A stretch of DNA of 64,000 nt. Origin: Natronospirillum operosum. GTDB taxonomy: Bacteria > Pseudomonadota > Gammaproteobacteria > Pseudomonadales > Natronospirillaceae. Shown here piece by piece: positions 59,233 to 64,000 of this stretch (positions are counted from its first letter, which is position 1; every line of letters starts with the position of its first letter). The position numbers were made by a program, and so were the translations under genes. The notes beneath the pieces were generated by a model, which saw only the letters and a program-made list of their open reading frames with translations, had not been told where the DNA came from and did no database searches. The DNA lies in the NCBI RefSeq assembly GCF_004768465.1, contig NZ_SRMF01000002.1, positions 225,606 to 289,605 of the forward strand. Reading direction: 5' to 3'.

Positions 59233-59401
59233 GTCGGTGTCCTCTGTGCCGTTATTTGGGGTGGTGAGGGGCCCTGCCAGCGGTTAGACTGTGGAGCCTC
59301 TGGAATCGGGCGCCATTGTACCGGCAAACAGGACAGCAGACCATACGGCACAGGCGGTTCCCGGACAGCGCCAAACACCACCTCGATCACGCACAGCATT
59401 G

Positions 59402-60745
59402 ATGGAATCCGACCACAGGATGATCTGGCCCACGGTACACAAACTGGCACGTTCGCCCGCCGCACTGCTCGCTCTGGGCAGCCTCCTTCTGCTCACTACC
59501 GCCAACGCGCTGCTGCTGATCTGGCCCACCTATCTGCAGATCGAGCAGCAATGGTACCAGCAGGGAGAGCAACTGGCGGCCGAGTATGCCCACAGGTCCA
59601 CCAACCTGCTGACACTGGATGACCGCATCAGCCTGACTGTCGAGGCCCAGCGCTGGGCACGTCAGGACATGCTGCTCGGTATCGAGATCGCCGACCCGCA
59701 GGGCCGGGTCATCACGGCTTCCGGCCAGACCAGCCATCTGCCCGAAGTGGAGTTTTCCGCCGCGCTCTACTACGAAGACAGCCTGTTGGGCAACCTGACC
59801 CTGTGGCAAGACCCGGCCCCGCTGCTGCAGGCACGCTGGCGCAATCTGGCCCTGCTGGCCATCAGCACCGCCCTGCTGGCCGGTCTGGGCTGGCTGCTGT
59901 GGCGCCGCTTCCTGACCCGCAGCCTCAGCCAGCAGACGCGTTTCAATGACCGCCTGTGCGAACTGTTCCCGGCCCTGCAGCCAGACCCGATCGTGGAGCC
60001 CGACCGGCAGGCCGAACATCTGCGCGAGCAGTTCGAGCAGCACTACCATCACAGCCTGCTCGTGGTCCACGAACTGCAGCAGCGCCTGGATGATTATCAG
60101 TTGGCGGAAATCTACCAGCGTTTTCAGGACAGCAGGCAGCCCGGCGAGATTGCCGACGGTGCCCTGCTCAAGATCGACCTGCTCAATCTGGATGCGCTGG
60201 AAGGCCAACTGACCGCCGCCATCATCAAGCAACTGCTGGACAGTACACGCCAGCGCTGCGAGGACGTCATGCGGCTCTATCATGGCGAAACCACGCAGGA
60301 TCCGTGGCAGTTTCTGGTGCGGGATCATACCGATGAAGGTGATTTCATTCAGCGCACACTCTGTGCGGCCTATGTGCTCAACAGCCTGCTGCGGGACCAT
60401 ACCGACTGGGCCCTGCGCCCGCGTCCCGAATTCAGCCTGTCGATCATGGCTGGCCCGCTGTATGTCGGCATCCAGACCAGCGGCGGGCTGCCGGTGCGTA
60501 CCGTCTTCGGTCAGGCCCAGCAGGACCTGGACGCTCTGAGCACGCACAACCGGGGCGAACAGATTCTGGTTGGCGAACCTGTCTTCCGCTACGCCGCCCT
60601 GGGCGACGTGGTTGAAGCCGAGATCTACCGTGATGTCACGCTGCCGGGCGCAGAGAGCCTGGAAGTCTGGCGCCTGAGCGGCTTTGCCGACAACTGGCTG
60701 CGCGTGCTGGACCGTCAGGTACAGGCGCTGCGCGAGCGCTTCTGA
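59402..60745 (+). CDS. YtjB/AhpA-type membrane protein with cyclase-like C-terminus
   Basis: A 447-residue protein from the ATG at 59402 (alternative 59420). TM1 about residues 22-42, a periplasmic region, TM2 about 148-168, then a cytoplasmic domain. Its position divergent from serB matches E. coli ytjB (smp). The C-terminal half (about 255-420) resembles a class III nucleotidyl-cyclase fold: ALLKIDLLNLDAL, then MAGPLYVGIQTSGG and VFGQAQQDLDALS and EQILVGEPVFR. The second metal Asp and the catalytic Asn/Arg are not evident, so I regard it as a degenerate cyclase. Function is unknown. Confidence 0.72.
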   Translation: MESDHRMIWPTVHKLARSPAALLALGSLLLLTTANALLLIWPTYLQIEQQWYQQGEQLAAEYAHRSTNLLTLDDRISLTVEAQRWARQDMLLGIEIADPQGRVITASGQTSHLPEVEFSAALYYEDSLLGNLTLWQDPAPLLQARWRNLALLAISTALLAGLGWLLWRRFLTRSLSQQTRFNDRLCELFPALQPDPIVEPDRQAEHLREQFEQHYHHSLLVVHELQQRLDDYQLAEIYQRFQDSRQPGEIADGALLKIDLLNLDALEGQLTAAIIKQLLDSTRQRCEDVMRLYHGETTQDPWQFLVRDHTDEGDFIQRTLCAAYVLNSLLRDHTDWALRPRPEFSLSIMAGPLYVGIQTSGGLPVRTVFGQAQQDLDALSTHNRGEQILVGEPVFRYAALGDVVEAEIYRDVTLPGAESLEVWRLSGFADNWLRVLDRQVQALRERF

Positions 60746-60830
60746 GCCACAGGCCGGACGTCCGATGATTGACTCGACACCGGTCTGACATTAGCTTTGG
60801 GCGCTGCCCAAACGCGAGAGGAGTTCCCGC

Positions 60831-61148
60831 ATGTCCAGGCCCCTGTGCCATTTCAATGATATTCCCGAGGGTGAATCCAGAGGCTTCACCGTCGAAGGGA
60901 TGGCCCTGTTTGCAGTCAAGAAAGACGCCGAACTTTACCTGTACAAGAATGAATGCCCGCATCTGGGCGTGAATCTGGAATGGAAGGAAGACGAATTCCT
61001 GGATCTGGACGGTGAACTGATTGAATGCGCCATGCACGGCGCCCTGTTCCAGATCACCGACGGCCACTGCATTGCCGGCCCCTGCCAGGGCGAGTCACTC
61101 AAGCCCCTGCCCTGGAAGATGGACGACGGCCAGGTCTATCTGCTCTGA
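60831..61148 (+). CDS. Small Rieske [2Fe-2S] protein
   Basis: A 105-residue single-domain Rieske ferredoxin. C42-x-H44 (CPHLG) and C66-x2-H69 (CAMHG) are the cluster ligands. Soluble Rieske ferredoxins of this size pass electrons to oxygenases or act in stress responses; no oxygenase is nearby. Its TGA abuts the stop of the convergent aminotransferase (TGATCA). Confidence 0.92.
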   Translation: MSRPLCHFNDIPEGESRGFTVEGMALFAVKKDAELYLYKNECPHLGVNLEWKEDEFLDLDGELIECAMHGALFQITDGHCIAGPCQGESLKPLPWKMDDGQVYLL

Positions 61149-62318
61149 TCAGCAGGTCCGCTCCAGAAAGCCGGCCAGTCGGGTCAGCGCCTCTTCCAGC
61201 CGCGGCGTATCGCAGGTGTAGGCAAAGCGCACATAGCGCTCCGGCGCGGCGCCACCGAAGTCGTCACCCGGCGTGGTGGCGACATGTGCTTCCTGCAGCA
61301 GACGCGCACTGAAGTCCCAGGCACTCAGGCCGGTGTGGCTGACATCCACATAGAGATAGAACGCCCCCTGCCCGCCTGCCGGGCACTGGAAACCGAGCCG
61401 CTGCAGCCCGCTCAGCAGCACATCACGGCGCTGCCGGAAGGCCTGACGGCGCTGCTCATAGACCTCGCCCATGTCAGCATCCAGCGCCCGCAGCGCCGCA
61501 TGCTGCGACATGGTCGGCGGCGCCAGAAACAGATTCTGCACCAGTCGATTGGCCGCTTCCACGGCATACGGCGGCACTACCGCCCAGCCCAGACGCCAGC
61601 CGGTCATGCCGAAATACTTGGAAAAGCTGTTGACCACCCAGGCCTGCGGATCCACTTCCAGCACCGAGGGCGTGCGCTCGGCATCATTGACCAGACCGTG
61701 ATAGATCTCGTCCACCAGCAGGTGGGCGTCATGCTCGCGACACCACTCGGCGAGTACCGACAGGCGCGCGCGGTCAAGCACCTTGCCGGTCGGGTTGGCC
61801 GGGCTGGAAACCAGCAGGGCCCGGGTTTCGGGTCGCCAGTGCTGCGCCAGCCAGGCGGCAGTCAGATCGAACCCCTGGTCCGCTGCCAGTGGCGCACAGC
61901 GGGTGCTGATGTTCAGCAGCCGACTGATATGGCGGTTGCAGGGATAGCCCGGTTCCGGCAACAGGATTTCCTGCCCCGCATCCAGCATCAGACTGAGCAC
62001 CACCTGCAACGCCCCGGAAGCGCCCGGCGTCAGCACAAAGCGCTCGGGGGCAATAGCGAGGCCGTAGCGGCGCTGGTAGAAGCCCTGCAGGGCCTGCTGC
62101 AGGCCGCGCAACCCGGAAGACGGGGTATAGAAGGTCTGCCCGGACTGCATCGACTCGACGGCCGCAGCCACTACCTGGGGCGGGGTCGGAAAATCGGGCT
62201 CGCCCACCTCCAGATGAATCACATCCGCACCCTCGGCCATCAGGCGCTGGGCTTCGCCCACCAGATGCATCACCTGAAAGGCCCCGACCTGCTGCTCACG
62301 CTGTGCCAGTTTCGGCAT
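61149..62318 (-). CDS. Pyridoxal-phosphate aminotransferase, class I/II
   Basis: A 389-residue fold-type I aminotransferase from the ATG at 62318; the much longer in-frame extension to 63272 opposes gluQRS and is not a protein. The PLP lysine is in NSFSKYFGMTGWRLGW near residue 235; LEVGEPDFPTP near residue 38 and SSPANPTG near 170 complete the site, and the substrate-carboxylate Arg is in VRFAYTCD near the end. The substrate is an amino acid or keto acid that I cannot specify. Confidence 0.93.
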   Translation of the reverse strand: MPKLAQREQQVGAFQVMHLVGEAQRLMAEGADVIHLEVGEPDFPTPPQVVAAAVESMQSGQTFYTPSSGLRGLQQALQGFYQRRYGLAIAPERFVLTPGASGALQVVLSLMLDAGQEILLPEPGYPCNRHISRLLNISTRCAPLAADQGFDLTAAWLAQHWRPETRALLVSSPANPTGKVLDRARLSVLAEWCREHDAHLLVDEIYHGLVNDAERTPSVLEVDPQAWVVNSFSKYFGMTGWRLGWAVVPPYAVEAANRLVQNLFLAPPTMSQHAALRALDADMGEVYEQRRQAFRQRRDVLLSGLQRLGFQCPAGGQGAFYLYVDVSHTGLSAWDFSARLLQEAHVATTPGDDFGGAAPERYVRFAYTCDTPRLEEALTRLAGFLERTC

Positions 62319-62414
62319 GACGATGTCTCCACCTGCCCATAATCGGCGGCCAGTGTACACCAGGATCAGGGGCAATGGTTCCCGTCGTCCCGGCATAGAG
62401 GGTAAACTGTGGCC

Positions 62415-63350
62415 ATGAAGCAACCCAGTATCCACGCCCAGCTCCACCCCGCCGGCGGTGGCAAAACACCCTGTCGCGGGCGTTTTGCACCATCGCCTTC
62501 CGGGCCGTTGCATTTCGGCTCGCTGGTGGCGGCTCTGGGCAGTTGGCTGGACGCCCGGGCCCGGGACGGCGTCTGGCTGGTGCGTATCGAAGACATTGAT
62601 CCGCCACGGGAGCAGCCCGGGGCTGCTGACGACATCCTGCGCACGCTGGAGGCCTTCGGCCTGCACTGGGACGAGACCGTAGTCTGGCAGAGTCAGCGTA
62701 CCGAGGCCTATGAGGCCGCGCTGGCACAGCTGCGCCCGCATCTGTTCTGGTGCACCTGTACCCGCGCCATGCTGCGTGCCCACGAGGGCGTCTATCCGGG
62801 CACCTGCCATCACCGTCGGACACCCCCGGCAGAGCTGGCAGCCATTCGCTGTCGCGCTGCCGAGCCACCCGCCTTTGTTGATCGCCTGCAGGGCGAGATC
62901 AGGCTCGATGTCACCGTGGCCGGGCGTGATCCGGTACTGCGACGCAAGGACGGATTCTGGGCCTATCAACTGGCCGTGGTGGTTGACGACGGCGCCCAGG
63001 GCATCACCGACGTGGTGCGCGGCCGGGATCTGCTGACCACTACCCCCATACAGGTGGCGCTGCAGCGTCATCTGGGGCTGCCGACGCCGAACTATCTGCA
63101 CCTGCCGCTGGTCACGGACGACAGCGGGCGCAAACTCAGCAAGCAGAACCATGCACCGGCCATCGAAGTCAGCCAGCGCCGGGCCTTGCTGCGGCAGGGG
63201 CTGCAGGTACTGGGGCTGCAGCCGCCGGTCGGCCTGTCGGCAGCGGAGCTGCTGCGCTGGGGCATCGCGCACTGGCCGCAGCGCCGCCAGAGCACCGACG
63301 CTGCGACAGCCACTCTGCTCCCCACCACCGAGGAGTCCGACTCCGCATGA
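62415..63350 (+). CDS. gluQRS: Glutamyl-Q tRNA(Asp) synthetase
   Basis: A 311-residue truncated GluRS paralogue lacking the anticodon-binding domain. GRFAPSPSGPLHFGSL is the HIGH-type motif and KLSKQN the KMSKS-type motif. A zinc site is suggested by CTCT, Y and CHH near residues 115-130. It glutamylates queuosine in tRNA(Asp), so it depends on queuosine, whose last step is made by queG in this window. An in-frame GTG at 62409 is an alternative start. cbrA follows with overlapping ATGA; dksA is not next to it. Confidence 0.95.
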   Translation: MKQPSIHAQLHPAGGGKTPCRGRFAPSPSGPLHFGSLVAALGSWLDARARDGVWLVRIEDIDPPREQPGAADDILRTLEAFGLHWDETVVWQSQRTEAYEAALAQLRPHLFWCTCTRAMLRAHEGVYPGTCHHRRTPPAELAAIRCRAAEPPAFVDRLQGEIRLDVTVAGRDPVLRRKDGFWAYQLAVVVDDGAQGITDVVRGRDLLTTTPIQVALQRHLGLPTPNYLHLPLVTDDSGRKLSKQNHAPAIEVSQRRALLRQGLQVLGLQPPVGLSAAELLRWGIAHWPQRRQSTDAATATLLPTTEESDSA

Positions 63351-64000
63351 CCACGCTCAGTCTGCCTTTGCTGCTGGGGCTGTCACTGGCCTATCTGACC
63401 ACACTCTTTGTGGTCGGGCAGGCGGCCGACCGCAACTGGATACCACGCCGCATCAGTGAGCACCCACTGACCTGGCTGCTGTCTCTGGGTCTGTTCTTCG
63501 GGGTCTGGGGCTTCTTTGGCACCGTCGGCCTGGCCTATGCCCTGCAGGGCGGATTTCTCACCTTCTTCCTCGGTGTGTCACTGGCTTTTCTGGCCCTGCC
63601 GGTACTGATTCAGCCGCTGATGCGCATCACCCAGAACTATCAGTTGGGTTCTCTGGCCGACCTGATGGCGTTCCGTTTTCGGTCGCGCTGGGCCGGCACT
63701 CTGGTGACGCTGGCGCTGACGCTGGTCATCATGCCACTCTTTGCGCTGCAGATTCAGGCAGTCACCGGCAGCCTGTCACTGCTGCTGGGCACGGTACATG
63801 AGCAGCGAGTGGCCATCGGGTTCATCATCCTGGTGCTGTTGTTCACGGCCTTCGTAGGGGCCAACCAGCTCGGCCAGGGGCGGCGCTCCGGCAGTCTGGT
63901 CATGACGCTGGCAACCGACGGCCTGCTGCGGCTGCTGGTCTTTCTCGGCCTGGGCGCCTTTATCGCCTGGCAGGTCTTTCAGGACCCGCTGGACATGTGG
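63347..64000 (+). CDS. cbrA: CbrA-like sensor histidine kinase, N-terminal part only
   Basis: 218 codons of an SSSF-type membrane protein run to the window edge: MTTLSLPLLLGLSLAYLTTL at the N-terminus, about six helices, and the YQLGSLADLMAFRFRS and VGANQLGQGRRSGSLVM loops. The large sodium/solute-symporter-like N-terminal domain directly after gluQRS is the arrangement of cbrA in Pseudomonas, where CbrA-CbrB control carbon catabolite balance. The kinase domains lie outside the window, so a plain symporter cannot be excluded. Confidence 0.72.
   Translation, partial: MTTLSLPLLLGLSLAYLTTLFVVGQAADRNWIPRRISEHPLTWLLSLGLFFGVWGFFGTVGLAYALQGGFLTFFLGVSLAFLALPVLIQPLMRITQNYQLGSLADLMAFRFRSRWAGTLVTLALTLVIMPLFALQIQAVTGSLSLLLGTVHEQRVAIGFIILVLLFTAFVGANQLGQGRRSGSLVMTLATDGLLRLLVFLGLGAFIAWQVFQDPLDMW

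Noticed and set aside
62319-63272. N-terminal extension that would lengthen the aminotransferase to 707 residues
   Set aside because: It lies antisense to gluQRS and has no protein character; the family length is about 390.

Overview
The window is a 64 kb chromosomal segment of a Gammaproteobacterium with a GC-rich genome. The gene order mutL-miaA-hfq-hflX-hflK-hflC-hisZ-purA-rnr-rlmB-rpsF-rpsR-rplI-dnaB-alr is a classic gammaproteobacterial core block. The order psd / PilZ-like protein / fimX / serB / ytjB-like and the pair gluQRS-cbrA point to the Pseudomonadales-Oceanospirillales side. An ectoine synthase, a TRAP transporter and a corrinoid C1 cluster fit a free-living, probably marine or saline organism. 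The genus is inference; no rRNA or tRNA gene is present to fix it.

Layout. 1-2639 (minus): the end of a corrinoid-dependent one-carbon cluster (corrinoid protein, DUF1638, 'virulence factor' family protein, MTHFR C-terminal-type protein, MTHFR cut by the window edge), with overlapping genes throughout. 2776-7126 (minus): a two-gene RND efflux system. 7294-11114: SrkA kinase, an unknown tail-anchored protein, an orphan ectoine synthase and a YhiN-type flavoprotein. 11418-16538 (plus): one giant gene encoding exonuclease-like, RecQ and UvrD domains in a single 1706-residue protein, visibly poorer in GC than its surroundings. 16558-20996 (minus): TRAP transporter, MarR-like regulator and BASS-type carrier, divergent from 21256-23647 (plus), the 5-oxoprolinase subunits PxpABC. 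24208-28043: two convergent NarL-family two-component systems.

28080-46495 (minus): the long core block for replication, translation, RNA decay, purine and histidine synthesis, membrane protease control, mismatch repair and cell-wall hydrolysis, with two clear Rho-independent terminators (after rplI and after hflC). 46603-53830: queG, orn, rsgA, psd, a ProQ-domain protein and the complete epmA/efp/epmB set for EF-P lysylation. 53894-64000: a divergent PilZ-like protein, a FimX-like degenerate GGDEF/EAL protein, serB, a 56-codon gene, a YtjB-type membrane protein with a cyclase-like C-terminus, a Rieske protein, an aminotransferase, gluQRS and the start of a CbrA-like sensor.

The best candidates for undescribed biology are the exonuclease-RecQ-UvrD megaprotein standing alone as a composition-shifted islet, and the C1 cluster with its two tandem leader hairpins. 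The FimX/PilZ-like pair, the orphan ectC with its unknown neighbour, and the TRAP/PxpABC intergenic operator are secondary. I found no CRISPR array, insertion sequence, integrase, prophage or RNA gene.
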